This document shows positions 9,808 through 18,041 of a stretch of 52,350 nt of DNA, piece by piece. How positions within the stretch are numbered: the stretch's first letter is position 1; each line of letters begins with the position of its first letter. The notes below the pieces were generated by a model, which saw nothing but the letters and a program-made list of their open reading frames with translations, had not been told where the DNA came from and ran no database searches. The stretch is from Burkholderiales bacterium (GTDB lineage Bacteria > Pseudomonadota > Gammaproteobacteria > Burkholderiales > Burkholderiaceae_E). The DNA lies in the NCBI GenBank assembly GCA_027487815.1, contig JAIYCW010000051.1:1-52350 (forward strand). The letters are read 5' to 3'. The position numbers were made by a program, and so were the translations under genes.

Positions 9808-10065
9808 TCAAAGCGATTCTTGCTGCTTTTTTGCAGATATTGATGCTGCACGGCGCCTGCGGAAAATCCGCGAAACGATCCATGCCGCACTGAGCCCGAG
9901 CATGAGCCAGGCCACATGATCTGGCTCGGAGATCAGGTGCATAAATTGCGCCATGACATCGTGGCTGTGGGTGCCTGGATGAGCCCAGGCCGGATGGCTG
10001 AACAGGGCAGCGCCCAGCGCTGAGATTGTGGTCACGCGGGTCTTAGAGTTCAACAAGGGGTTCAC
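9808..10065 (-). CDS. Small His-containing membrane protein in urease operon (possible HupE/UreJ remnant)
   Basis: An 85-residue protein. Residues 1-28 read as a signal peptide ending at HPAWA; the mature protein would begin HPGTHSHD and then has ISEPDHVAW followed by a hydrophobic segment [12 protein letters not shown] and an arginine cluster RIFRRRR. HupE/UreJ nickel permeases also begin with signal peptide-AH and carry a HP-x-GxDH motif at the first membrane helix, so this may be a minimal relative; that is inference from pattern only. Its ATG overlaps the ureG stop by four bases and its stop is five bases before the acetyltransferase start, so it is clearly translated within the operon. 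No full nickel transporter is present in the window. Confidence 0.7.
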   Translation of the reverse strand: MNPLLNSKTRVTTISALGAALFSHPAWAHPGTHSHDVMAQFMHLISEPDHVAWLMLGLSAAWIVSRIFRRRRAASISAKKQQESL

Positions 10066-10682
10066 GCCAGAGCCTCCACTAATAATCCATCACGTTCAAT
10101 AAGCGCGATCACGGCATCCAGACCCTGACCGGTTTTAAGATTGGTAAACACAAAAGGGCGCGAGCCGCGCATGCGCCGGGCATCCTGATCCATCACTTCG
10201 AGTGAAGCGCCGACATAGGGGGCAAGATCAATCTTGTTAATGACCAGCAGATCGGATTTCGTGATGCCGGGCCCGCCTTTGCGGGGAATCTTTTCGCCTG
10301 CGGCTACGTCAATCACGTAGATTGTGTAGTCCGAAAGCTCGGGGCTGAAGGTGGCGGCCAGATTGTCGCCGCCGCTTTCCACCAACACCAGCTCGACACC
10401 GGGGAAACGCTTCTGCAGGCGCTCGACCGCTTCAATATTGATTGAGGCATCTTCCCGAATGGCGGTGTGCGGGCAGCCGCCGGTTTCCACACCCAAAATT
10501 CGATCCATCGACAAGGCATCATGCCGCACCAGAAACTCGGCGTCCTCGCGGGTGTAGATATCGTTGGTGACCACTGCCATGTTGTAGCGCTCGCGCAGTT
10601 GCTGGCACAAGGCGAGGGTGAGTGCGGTTTTGCCTGAGCCGACCGGCCCACCAATACCTACACGTAATGCTTGTTGAGTCAT
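10062..10682 (-). CDS. ureG: Urease accessory GTPase UreG
   Basis: A 206-residue SIMIBI-class GTPase that couples GTP hydrolysis to nickel insertion into urease with UreD, UreF and UreE. The P-loop [13 protein letters not shown] is at residues 9-21, followed by [29 protein letters not shown] (the nickel-binding CPH motif), [13 protein letters not shown] and the guanine-specificity motif NKID. Length matches the family. The start overlaps the ureF stop by four bases, and its stop overlaps the next small gene by four, so translation is coupled on both sides. Confidence 0.97.
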   Translation of the reverse strand: MTQQALRVGIGGPVGSGKTALTLALCQQLRERYNMAVVTNDIYTREDAEFLVRHDALSMDRILGVETGGCPHTAIREDASINIEAVERLQKRFPGVELVLVESGGDNLAATFSPELSDYTIYVIDVAAGEKIPRKGGPGITKSDLLVINKIDLAPYVGASLEVMDQDARRMRGSRPFVFTNLKTGQGLDAVIALIERDGLLVEALA

Positions 10683-11371
10683 GAGCGAAACATCCTGGAG
10701 TATTGAATTTCATGCCAGCTGCTGGCAAGGGCAAGCCCGGGAGCAAAATTGCTCCAGTGCTCTTCTGATAGAAGAGGGGCTTCTTCGGCCACACGGGCCA
10801 TCACAGGCAAGACTTCAGACAGAATACGCTGGCCGGCCTGCTGCCCCAGGGGCACCGCTTTAAGCGCAGCCATCACCTGATTTTCCAGCCAGGCAAACAA
10901 ATAGGCGTAAAGCGCAGCATCGGCCGATAAACCCATCGTATGCGCGGCCACGCTCCACGCCGCCGGCAACGACAAGCGCTCCTCATCACGCGCGCGTGCA
11001 GTCCAATCGGGCAGGTGATCGAGCTTTTCAATCATCTGCGCCAGGGAAAAACCCATCTGCAGGGTTTCCGCACGTAGCTCCGCCGTTTCGCGAGTGGCAA
11101 GATAAAGCGCATTGAGACGAACGCTCTGGCTGGAGTCATTGCACACCATCCACACGAGCGGGGCCTCAAAGCGGGCAAAGCTGCATTGCAAAACACTGAT
11201 CATCCAGCGCGCCGCACTACCTTCATCATGCACCCAGCCCAGTTCGATCGCTTGCTCCTGCCCCTGCGAATAGCTAAACCCGCCAATCGGCAGCATCGGG
11301 CTGGCCATCCTGAGCATGGCAAAAGCCTGATCAGCGTTTGACTGGAGCGGCATTAGGGTCGAGGAAATCAT
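10679..11371 (-). CDS. ureF: Urease accessory protein UreF
   Basis: A 230-residue all-helical accessory protein that bridges UreD and UreG in the nickel insertion complex. The family signature [18 protein letters not shown] is present near residue 22, and [15 protein letters not shown] and [22 protein letters not shown] match the later conserved helices. I chose the ATG at 11371, which overlaps the 3' end of ureE by 41 bases; a second ATG at 11353 is possible. An open frame continues further upstream inside ureE but encodes nothing UreF-like. Confidence 0.93.
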   Translation of the reverse strand: MISSTLMPLQSNADQAFAMLRMASPMLPIGGFSYSQGQEQAIELGWVHDEGSAARWMISVLQCSFARFEAPLVWMVCNDSSQSVRLNALYLATRETAELRAETLQMGFSLAQMIEKLDHLPDWTARARDEERLSLPAAWSVAAHTMGLSADAALYAYLFAWLENQVMAALKAVPLGQQAGQRILSEVLPVMARVAEEAPLLSEEHWSNFAPGLALASSWHEIQYSRMFRS

Positions 11372-11936
11372 GAATGATGGGGGAATGGCGACGATCAAAC
11401 TGCACATCGCCTGCAGCGGCTTCAGTCTCGATTGGCGCCCCATGAGAATGCTGCGCACCGTGAGCATAATAGGCGCCTTGCTCGGGATCGAAGCTCGCAT
11501 TGACGACCTCGGTCTGACCACCCAGACCCTGCACCATTTGCTCAAGCACATGATCGAGTTGCAAGCGCAATACGCCTTCGCTGCCCTGAGCCATCACCGC
11601 CAGCGGTACATGCCGGTTGCCCAGGTGATAGGCCAGTCGGCTGATCAGTAACCAATCGGCGCTGCGCACCTGGAGCAATTGCTGAATCGCAGCCCGCACC
11701 CGAACCGCCTGCAGGCCTGGCTCATCCAGCAAAAGATCACCGTCGCGCAAGGTCAGGCCCCGCGGCAAATCCAGGCCCACCATCTCGCCCAGCTTCGGGC
11801 CATCACTCAAAGCAAAGCGAGCTCGGCGCTTTTGACGCTGGTCATAGTCCAGCCGCACTTCGCCCACAATCGAAGCAGGCAGACCACCTGGAGTGGACGC
11901 CTCAGGGAGGGGCAGATGCCGGGTCAACATCAACAT
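11331..11936 (-). CDS. ureE: Urease accessory nickel chaperone UreE
   Basis: A 201-residue nickel metallochaperone delivering Ni(II) to the urease assembly complex. The N-terminal peptide-binding domain includes LTLRDGDLLLDEPG, and the metal-binding domain contains AYHLGNRHVPL followed by LDHVLEQMVQGLGG, where the conserved GNRH histidine and the DHVLE histidine lie. The C-terminal tail holds HGAQHSHG and HSPIIHDF, a modest histidine-rich nickel store. It starts 10 bases after the ureC stop. Confidence 0.95.
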   Translation of the reverse strand: MLMLTRHLPLPEASTPGGLPASIVGEVRLDYDQRQKRRARFALSDGPKLGEMVGLDLPRGLTLRDGDLLLDEPGLQAVRVRAAIQQLLQVRSADWLLISRLAYHLGNRHVPLAVMAQGSEGVLRLQLDHVLEQMVQGLGGQTEVVNASFDPEQGAYYAHGAQHSHGAPIETEAAAGDVQFDRRHSPIIHDFLDPNAAPVKR

Positions 11937-11946
11937 GCGATCAATC

Positions 11947-13665
11947 TCAAAACAGGAAGTAACGTTGAGCCATGGGCAACACGGTTGCGGGCTCGCAAGT
12001 CAGCAAGACACCATCGGCCTTCACATGGTAGGTCTGCGCATCTACTTCGATCACTGGCATCGCGTGGTTAAAGCGCAGATCCTTTTTACCAATCTTGCGC
12101 ACCCCCTTGATCGCGACCGCCCGCTTTTTTAAGCCCAGCTTTTTGGGCACACCAGCTTTGAGTGCCGCTTGCGATATGAAGGTGACGCTGCTCGTGGCCA
12201 GCGCCCCGCCGAAGCTGCCAAACATCGGCCGGTAATGCACCGGCTGGGGCGTGGGAATCGATGCATTGGGATCGCCCATCGCAGCCAGCACAATCTGCCC
12301 GCCTTTGAGAATCAGTGAGGGCTTGACACCAAAAAAAGCCGGCCGCCAGATCACCAGATCGGCGAGTTTACCCACCTCCAGCGAACCTACCTCATGGGCA
12401 ATACCGTGAGTGATCGCCGGATTGATGGTGTACTTTGCGATATAGCGCTTAACGCGGAAGTTATCGTGATGCTCGCCATCTGAGCCTTCAGCCTCTTTGA
12501 GTTTCCCGCGCTGCACCTTCATCTTGTGAGCGGTTTGCCAGCAGCGCAGGATCATTTCGCCCACACGCCCCATCGCCTGGCTATCGGAGGACATCATGGA
12601 AAACGCGCCCATGTCATGCAGGATGTCTTCAGCGGCAATGGTTTCACGCCGAATCCGGCTCTCGGCAAAAGCCACGTCTTCCGCAATCGAGGGGTCCAGG
12701 TGATGGCACACCATGAGCATGTCGAGATGCTCATCAATGGTGTTGACGGTGTAGGGGCGGGTAGGGTTGGTGGAGGAGGGCAGCACATTGGGTAGCCCGC
12801 ACACCTTGATGATGTCGGGTGCGTGCCCACCCCCTGCGCCCTCGGTGTGATAGGTGTGAATCACCCGGTCCTTGAAGGCCGCCACAGTGGTTTCAACAAA
12901 GCCCGATTCATTCAGTGTATCGGTATGGATCGCGACCTGCACATCGAACTTATCCGCCACGCTCAAACAATTGTCGATGGCCGCAGGGGTTGTTCCCCAA
13001 TCTTCATGCAGTTTCAGGCCAATGGCTCCTGCCTTGATTTGCTCGATCAAGGCTTCGGGCAACGAAACATTGCCTTTGCCGGTGAAGCCCAGATTCATTG
13101 GGAAAGCTTCGGCCGCCTGCAGCATGTTGGCCATGTGCCATGGGCCTGGGGTGACAGTGGTCGCATTGGTGCCCGTGGCGGGGCCAGTGCCTCCACCGAT
13201 CATCGTGGTCACACCCGAGGCCAACGCCTCATCGATTTGTTGCGGGCAAATGAAGTGAATATGGGTGTCAATGCCGCCGGTGGTGACGATCATGCCTTCG
13301 CCTGCAATGATCTCGGTTGCGCCGCCAATGATGATGTTGACCCCCGGCTGGATATCCGGATTGCCCGCCTTGCCAATGCCGCTGATACGCCCATCCTTGA
13401 TCGCGATATCGGCCTTGATGATGCCAGTCACATCCACAATCAATGCGTTGGTAATCACGGTGTCAGCGACAAACTTGGCGATACGCTGGCTTTGCCCCAT
13501 GCCATCGCGAATTACCTTGCCGCCCCCGAACTTCACCTCTTCGCCGTAGATGGTGTGGTCGTGTTCCACTTCAATCCAAAGCTCGGTATCGGCCAAGCGC
13601 ACCCGATCGCCCACGGTCGGGCCAAACATTTCGGCATAGGCTCGCCGGGAAATCGTGCGGCTCAT
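11947..13665 (-). CDS. ureC: Urease subunit alpha
   Basis: The 572-residue catalytic subunit of urease, which hydrolyses urea to ammonia and carbamate at a dinickel site. All active-site residues are visible: His135 and His137 (DTHIHF), the carbamylated Lys218 with His220 (GLKLHEDWG), His247, His273, Cys320-His321 in the flap (MVCHHLDP) and Asp361 (SSDSQAMGR). The C-terminus [10 protein letters not shown] is the normal end. The start overlaps the ureB stop by four bases. Nothing suggests impairment. Confidence 0.99.
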   Translation of the reverse strand: MSRTISRRAYAEMFGPTVGDRVRLADTELWIEVEHDHTIYGEEVKFGGGKVIRDGMGQSQRIAKFVADTVITNALIVDVTGIIKADIAIKDGRISGIGKAGNPDIQPGVNIIIGGATEIIAGEGMIVTTGGIDTHIHFICPQQIDEALASGVTTMIGGGTGPATGTNATTVTPGPWHMANMLQAAEAFPMNLGFTGKGNVSLPEALIEQIKAGAIGLKLHEDWGTTPAAIDNCLSVADKFDVQVAIHTDTLNESGFVETTVAAFKDRVIHTYHTEGAGGGHAPDIIKVCGLPNVLPSSTNPTRPYTVNTIDEHLDMLMVCHHLDPSIAEDVAFAESRIRRETIAAEDILHDMGAFSMMSSDSQAMGRVGEMILRCWQTAHKMKVQRGKLKEAEGSDGEHHDNFRVKRYIAKYTINPAITHGIAHEVGSLEVGKLADLVIWRPAFFGVKPSLILKGGQIVLAAMGDPNASIPTPQPVHYRPMFGSFGGALATSSVTFISQAALKAGVPKKLGLKKRAVAIKGVRKIGKKDLRFNHAMPVIEVDAQTYHVKADGVLLTCEPATVLPMAQRYFLF

Positions 13666-14078
13666 GCGCGGCTCCTTGGTTTGGCGGCAGGCGCTTTGCG
13701 GACGGCTTTCTTTGCTGCCTTACTTGCCAATTTGCGGGGTACCTTAGCCACTGGCTTATCCAGCGGGCCCATCACCCGGCCGGCAAAGCCATAAACAATC
13801 CGGTCGCCCGAAAGCGCAACCAACTCAACTTCACGGGTTTGACCTGGCTCAAAACGCACCGCAGTGCCGGCCGCAATATTGAGCCGAAATCCGCGTGCGC
13901 GGGACCTGTCAAACGCAAGCGCATCATTGGTCTCGAAGAAGTGATAGTGCGAGCCAACCTGGATCGGGCGATCACCCGTGTTGGCGACGCTGACCTGTAT
14001 TGTTGGGCGCTCAGCGTTGAGTGTGATTTCACCTTCGGCGCAAACCATCTCGCCGGGAATGACCTGAGATTGAGTCAT
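13662..14078 (-). CDS. ureB: Urease subunit beta with Lys/Ala-rich C-terminal tail
   Basis: Structural urease subunit. The core ([59 protein letters not shown]) ends near residue 104, the usual length of UreB. A further 34 residues follow, dominated by Lys, Ala, Pro and Arg ([18 protein letters not shown]), giving 138 residues in total. I chose the ATG at 14078 because the family starts close to IPGE; frame extends to 14129 but overlaps ureA. It lies 10 bases after ureA and overlaps ureC by four bases. Confidence 0.96.
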   Translation of the reverse strand: MTQSQVIPGEMVCAEGEITLNAERPTIQVSVANTGDRPIQVGSHYHFFETNDALAFDRSRARGFRLNIAAGTAVRFEPGQTREVELVALSGDRIVYGFAGRVMGPLDKPVAKVPRKLASKAAKKAVRKAPAAKPRSRA

Positions 14079-14088
14079 GCCTGATGCC

Positions 14089-14391
14089 CTATACGATGGG
14101 TTGATGAACGGTGACGAGCTTGGTGCCATCGGGAAAGGTGGCCTCGATCTGGATCTCGGGAATCATTTCGGCGATCCCTGGCATGACATCGTTGCGGCTA
14201 AGCAAGGTGGTGCCGAAGTGCATGAGCTGGGCCACTGTCTGGCCGTCGCGCGCACCCTCCATGATGGCCGCCGACAGGAAAGCAATGGCTTCGGGGTAGT
14301 TCAGCTTGACGCCTCGCGCTTTGCGACGCTCAGCCAGCAAGGCGGCAGTGAAAATCAATAGTTTGTCTTTTTCTCTTGGGGTCAGTTCCAT
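14089..14391 (-). CDS. ureA: Urease subunit gamma
   Basis: The 100-residue gamma subunit, structural part of the (alpha-beta-gamma)3 urease. The N-terminus [20 protein letters not shown] and the C-terminus [17 protein letters not shown] match the family across its whole length. It is preceded by GGAAGG-like purines (AGGAAGGG) and follows ureD after 106 bases that contain a hairpin. Confidence 0.98.
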   Translation of the reverse strand: MELTPREKDKLLIFTAALLAERRKARGVKLNYPEAIAFLSAAIMEGARDGQTVAQLMHFGTTLLSRNDVMPGIAEMIPEIQIEATFPDGTKLVTVHQPIV

Positions 14392-14449
14392 CCCGGCCCT
14401 TCCTAGGTTATCGCTTGTGATTGTTGCCTATAATTCTTCCCTGTTTATG

Positions 14450-14477
14450 GCGCTGCGTCGAATAGGCACGCCAGCGC
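14450..14477 (-). promoter_or_regulatory. Hairpin between ureD and ureA
   Basis: On the leftward transcript GCGCTG pairs with CAGCGC, and after a one-base bulge CGT pairs with ACG, closing a nine-base loop. No U-run follows, so it is not an intrinsic terminator. It could protect or separate the abundant ureABC message from ureD, but that is inference. Confidence 0.35.
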
Positions 14478-14497
14478 ACCACGATTGATCAATATTA

Positions 14498-15322
14498 CTA
14501 GGTAGCCCAGATGCGCGGCCGCACCGCTGCGCGCCCAAGCACTAACGGCCGTAGAAAGGCCCAAGCCTCGCGCAGATGCGACATGCCTTGATCGGCCCGA
14601 GGCCCCAACCACCTGACCACCAACACATTGCCCAACAAAGTAGCCGCAAGCCCACGGCTTTTGAGCTCGGCCTGCCAGGCTCGGTAGTCAACTTGGGCGA
14701 GGCTTTGTTCGAGATGGGGTGCCGCACAAATCAATGAACCCCATGCGGCATGACCGGCCAAACCTGCTGAAGCTTGAGAGCGAAGGGGATCAATCTGGGC
14801 AGACTCCTGGAACATCAGTTCGTCTCCCCGAAAGATCCGGGTCAGCAGGCTGACCTGGCCATGATCAAAACGCTCCCCGGCGCTCGGCCTGCCCAGGCAG
14901 CACACGTCAAGAGCCATCACCCGGGCGCTTGGATGCAAGTCAATTCGCGTCTCCAGCTTCGCTTGGGTTGCGCTAAAAAACAAGGTTTCCATCGGCAGCC
15001 ATTCAATCGTGGCTTGATCCTCTGCAACCAAATGCAGGTATTGGCGAGCTGGCCGGTCAGAGCCCGATGATCGATACCACTTGGCTGCGCCAGGCGAGGT
15101 CAGCAAAGCATGAGCTTGTGCATTGGCCTTGACCTCGATGTGCAAATGGTCCCCACCCGCGATACCACCCGGGGGATGTACGACGATCTGATGCCAGACC
15201 GCCTCACCCTCGGGGGTGAAGCCTTTTTGAACTCGCAAGGGGCCTTCGTGACGACGCAAGGTCGGCAAAGTTCTTCCCTGGTCAAACCCATAGGCGAGTT
15301 GAAGATGCGCATTCCAAACCAT
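14498..15322 (-). CDS. ureD: Urease accessory protein UreD
   Basis: A 274-residue accessory protein (UreH in some species) that binds apo-urease and recruits UreF and UreG. The block HPPGGIAGGDHLHIEV, then LLTSPGAAKWYRSSG, then EWLPMETLFF and LGRPSAGERF are the family signatures in order. It is the first gene of the urease operon (ureD-A-B-C-E-F-G), a common betaproteobacterial order. The ATG at 15322 gives the usual N-terminus W-A-L-L-x-Y-like (WNAHLQLAYG). It is divergent from a cysteine-cluster gene across 128 bases. Confidence 0.95.
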   Translation of the reverse strand: MVWNAHLQLAYGFDQGRTLPTLRRHEGPLRVQKGFTPEGEAVWHQIVVHPPGGIAGGDHLHIEVKANAQAHALLTSPGAAKWYRSSGSDRPARQYLHLVAEDQATIEWLPMETLFFSATQAKLETRIDLHPSARVMALDVCCLGRPSAGERFDHGQVSLLTRIFRGDELMFQESAQIDPLRSQASAGLAGHAAWGSLICAAPHLEQSLAQVDYRAWQAELKSRGLAATLLGNVLVVRWLGPRADQGMSHLREAWAFLRPLVLGRAAVRPRIWAT

Positions 15323-15450
15323 GCAAGACAGCCTACCTGTATTTGCAACTTCGCCAAAACAGGGACCTCAAGCAGGGCATTGCGTTGGTGGGATGTCTTC
15401 AGGCGTTTATCATTCTCAATTAGTTCTTTTGTACTGGGTTGGACTAATCC

Positions 15451-15915
15451 ATGCCTATCACTGTGTTTGCAACTCTTATTGACCGTCTCGTGTGCGCGGT
15501 AATGCTGCTCGGATCGCCGTTATCTCCTTTGGCCGCGAGCATGTTGTCGGGGCAATTTCGGTTCATGGCTCATCCGTTGCAAACGATTCGGCAGTCCTGG
15601 CGCCACACGCTGGCCATGGCACGTGCAGAGGTAATCTCGCGGGCTATCGTGAGCCGGTTTCATCCTGACCAGGAGGTCATCACAGGGCAGTGCACTCACT
15701 GCGGCAAATGCTGCCTGGATAAGCAGTGTGTGTTTTTGGTGATGAGTGCCGAGGGTAAATCGAGTTGCAGCGTGCATGGCGGCTGGCTCTGGACGCGGCT
15801 GCGTTGCGCCGACTATCCGGTGAGCGGTCACGACATTGCCCTTTATGCCTGCCCAAGTTTCACTGCCAGTTCAAGCCGTCGCCCGATCATTCCGATTCGT
15901 CGGTCGCATTCCTGA
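15451..15915 (+). CDS. Hypothetical membrane-associated cysteine-cluster protein
   Basis: A 154-residue protein of unknown function. Residues 5-29 are hydrophobic and could be a membrane anchor. The middle is basic, and residues 81-134 hold eight cysteines, opening with CTHCGKCC (81, 84, 87, 88) and continuing at 93, 106, 119 and 134, with RCADYPVSGHD between the last two. This resembles the YkgJ-type metal-chelating cluster in the same order and spacing as the gene at 6130-6510 but in a membrane-linked context. The start ATG has GGGTTGGA a few bases upstream. It is divergent from ureD; no functional link to urease is demonstrated. Confidence 0.75.
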   Translation: MPITVFATLIDRLVCAVMLLGSPLSPLAASMLSGQFRFMAHPLQTIRQSWRHTLAMARAEVISRAIVSRFHPDQEVITGQCTHCGKCCLDKQCVFLVMSAEGKSSCSVHGGWLWTRLRCADYPVSGHDIALYACPSFTASSSRRPIIPIRRSHS

Positions 15916-15950
15916 ACTGTGCTGGCCAGGATGCGTAACGGGCCTGCGGT

Positions 15951-17036
15951 TTAGCCTGCCAGGGCCGCAAGTGCTTTTTCCGCTTCGATGACTAACTGCG
16001 CGACCTGGTCCTGAACTGTGGTTGCGCCATGAATCGCAAACACGCTTTGACCCGCTGCTTCATAAATCGTTTGCGCATCATCATATTCATGCATCGAAGC
16101 AAAAGCCTGCCCGGTCAATGCTTGTTGCTCTGGCATTCCGAGCGGGGCAGGTGCGTGAGACTCCTCCCAGGCATCGATCCACGGACTGCGGATCACCCGG
16201 CAAGGTTTGCCGCTGTGCGCGCGAGTGATCAAGGTGTCTTCACTACGACCTGCGACTAACCGCTTGAGCAAATTGGGCGGAGTATGGTTTTCTTCGGCCG
16301 CCATCCACAGGGTACCGAGCCATGCACCCTGCGCCCCCATGGCCAGGCATGCAACGATCTGGCCACCGGTAGCAATACCGCCTGCACCCAGTACCGGTGC
16401 GTCAGGTGCGCAGGCCACAATTTGCGGCAGGAGCGACATGGTGCCGATCGGCCCGGTGTGGCCACCTGCATCGTATCCTTGAGCCACAAGCACTTGAACA
16501 CCCATAGCTCGCGCTTTTTGCGCATGGCGCACCGACCCCACCAATGATGCGGTCAGTTTGCCTGCAGCATGGGCACGACTAATCAACTCGGGGCGCAAAC
16601 CAATTGCAGTAGCTACGAGGGCCGCACGGCTTTCCAGCACCCACTCAGTTTGTTGCCGAAACAAGGCCTCGCTACGCACCTGACTGGTAAAGAAACTGGG
16701 CTGAGTAGGCGCTGCAAGATTGAACCGATCCTCAAGGCCACGAACAAAAGCCACGTGTTGTTCAGGCAGCCCGGCTCGCAAGGTGCGGAGGTCGCTTTGT
16801 TCGGGCACATGCTGGGGCAGCATTAGGTCAATGCCATAGGGCAGACCGGCCAGCTTGGTCTCGAGCTCAGTCAACAGGGCAGGCACATGTTCAGGAAGTT
16901 CACGTGCCAAACCCAGCACGCCAAATCCTCCAGCCCGGGCCAACGCCACAATCACATCAGGTGAGTGCGAAAATCCGAAAATCGGGTAGCGCACCCCAAG
17001 CTGCTCACAGAGGGGAGTTGGGCGCAACGCACTCAC
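15951..17036 (-). CDS. Nitronate monooxygenase-like FMN enzyme (NPD family)
   Basis: A 361-residue FMN-dependent enzyme of the 2-nitropropane dioxygenase/nitronate monooxygenase family, a TIM barrel that oxidises alkyl nitronates or, in relatives, reduces enoyl or quinone substrates. AQGYDAGGHTG carries the family's catalytic histidine, and GAGGIATGGQI and GAQGAWLGTLWM form the FMN phosphate site. The N-terminus RYPIFGFSHSP is less typical than the usual PIIQAPMAG, so the substrate may differ. GTG start at 17036 has TGGAG six bases upstream and lies 15 bases after the Bug gene, so it is the last gene of the iclR operon. Confidence 0.85.
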   Translation of the reverse strand: MSALRPTPLCEQLGVRYPIFGFSHSPDVIVALARAGGFGVLGLARELPEHVPALLTELETKLAGLPYGIDLMLPQHVPEQSDLRTLRAGLPEQHVAFVRGLEDRFNLAAPTQPSFFTSQVRSEALFRQQTEWVLESRAALVATAIGLRPELISRAHAAGKLTASLVGSVRHAQKARAMGVQVLVAQGYDAGGHTGPIGTMSLLPQIVACAPDAPVLGAGGIATGGQIVACLAMGAQGAWLGTLWMAAEENHTPPNLLKRLVAGRSEDTLITRAHSGKPCRVIRSPWIDAWEESHAPAPLGMPEQQALTGQAFASMHEYDDAQTIYEAAGQSVFAIHGATTVQDQVAQLVIEAEKALAALAG

Positions 17037-17051
17037 AAGCGCTCCAATGCC

Positions 17052-18017
17052 TCAGTTGGGTTCGATGCCTGCCGCCTTCATCACGCGCGCCCACTTTGAA
17101 AACTCATTGGCAACATGCCGATCAAACTCAGCAGGGGTTTGTGGCGCAAGCTCCATGCCCAGAGCCACCAACTTCGCTTTTACCTCTGGCATGGCAAGCA
17201 CAGCCGCTACTTCGCTAGCCAGCCGGGCAAGCACGGGATCGGGGACCTTGGCAGGCACCACAAAACCAAACCAGGTGCCGACATCGTAATCGGGCAAACC
17301 CGCGGCTTCGGCAACAGTTGGCAATTCAGGCAGAGCGGTAGACCGCTTGGCCGTGGTTACTGCCAACCCCTTGAGCTTGCCAGTAGCCATATGGCTCTTT
17401 GCCAGCGCTGCGGTAAGCGGCATCATCGCTATCGTGCCGCCCAAAAGATCAGTCACAGCTTCAGGCTGACCCTTGTAGGGCACATGGGTGAACTTCACCC
17501 CGGCCATTTGCGCCAACAGCTCACCCGACAGGTGATTCGAAGTGCCGTTGCCCGCGGTGCCGTAGGTGATGTTTTCTTTCTTGGCGTAAGCCAGCAGCTC
17601 TTTCATGTTGCTCACCGGCACCTTGGGGTTGACCGTGATCACATTGGGCACAGTGCCAACACCAGCCACGCCCCGAAAATCGGTCATGGGGCTCCATTTC
17701 GCTGCCTTGACCAGCGAAGGCAAGACCGCATGCCCCGGGCTCACACACAGCAGCGTATAGCCATCGGGAGCCGCACGCATCACCGCTTCGGTACCAATTG
17801 CACCACCCGCACCAGTGCGATTTTCAACAATCACTGGCTGACCCAGGCGCACCTGGAGCTGCTCCCCCACGATGCGCGCGATATTGTCGACGATTCCACC
17901 AGGAGTGAAGGGCACCACAATACGCAGCGGCTTGTCGGGAAAGCTAGCCTGAGCATGAGCCACGCCAGTGGCCAGAAGGGCAGCGGCTGAAAAAATGAGG
18001 GTCTTGAGGTGTTTCAC
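17052..18017 (-). CDS. Bug-family periplasmic solute-binding receptor
   Basis: A 321-residue TctC/Bug protein, the periplasmic binding component of tripartite tricarboxylate-type transport, usually binding carboxylates. Residues 1-22 are a signal peptide ending HAQA. The family motifs follow: FPDKPLRIVVPFTPGG, VENRTGAGGAIGTEAV, APDGYTLL, YGTAGNGTSNHLSGELL and FTHVPYKG. GTG start at 18017 has GGAG seven bases upstream. No TctA or TctB membrane gene is in the window, so it must work with a distant transporter or act in sensing. The neighbouring acyl-CoA genes suggest a carboxylate ligand destined for CoA activation. Confidence 0.94.
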   Translation of the reverse strand: MKHLKTLIFSAAALLATGVAHAQASFPDKPLRIVVPFTPGGIVDNIARIVGEQLQVRLGQPVIVENRTGAGGAIGTEAVMRAAPDGYTLLCVSPGHAVLPSLVKAAKWSPMTDFRGVAGVGTVPNVITVNPKVPVSNMKELLAYAKKENITYGTAGNGTSNHLSGELLAQMAGVKFTHVPYKGQPEAVTDLLGGTIAMMPLTAALAKSHMATGKLKGLAVTTAKRSTALPELPTVAEAAGLPDYDVGTWFGFVVPAKVPDPVLARLASEVAAVLAMPEVKAKLVALGMELAPQTPAEFDRHVANEFSKWARVMKAAGIEPN

Positions 18018-18041
18018 AAACGGTCTCCGGGTTGTGTTTTC

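Noticed and set aside
12823-13794. 323-codon open frame on the + strand opposite ureC
   Set aside because: Antisense to a fully conserved urease subunit; no recognisable domain.
14429-14434. TATAAT on the + strand between ureA and ureD
   Set aside because: It points away from ureA, and no rightward gene follows before ureD on the other strand.
15405-15424. Fur-box-like stretch upstream of the cysteine-cluster gene
   Set aside because: Only two of three hexamers (TTTATC, ATTCTC) resemble the consensus; too weak to call.
17115-17990. 291-codon open frame on the + strand opposite the Bug gene
   Set aside because: Antisense shadow; the Bug gene has a signal peptide and all family motifs.
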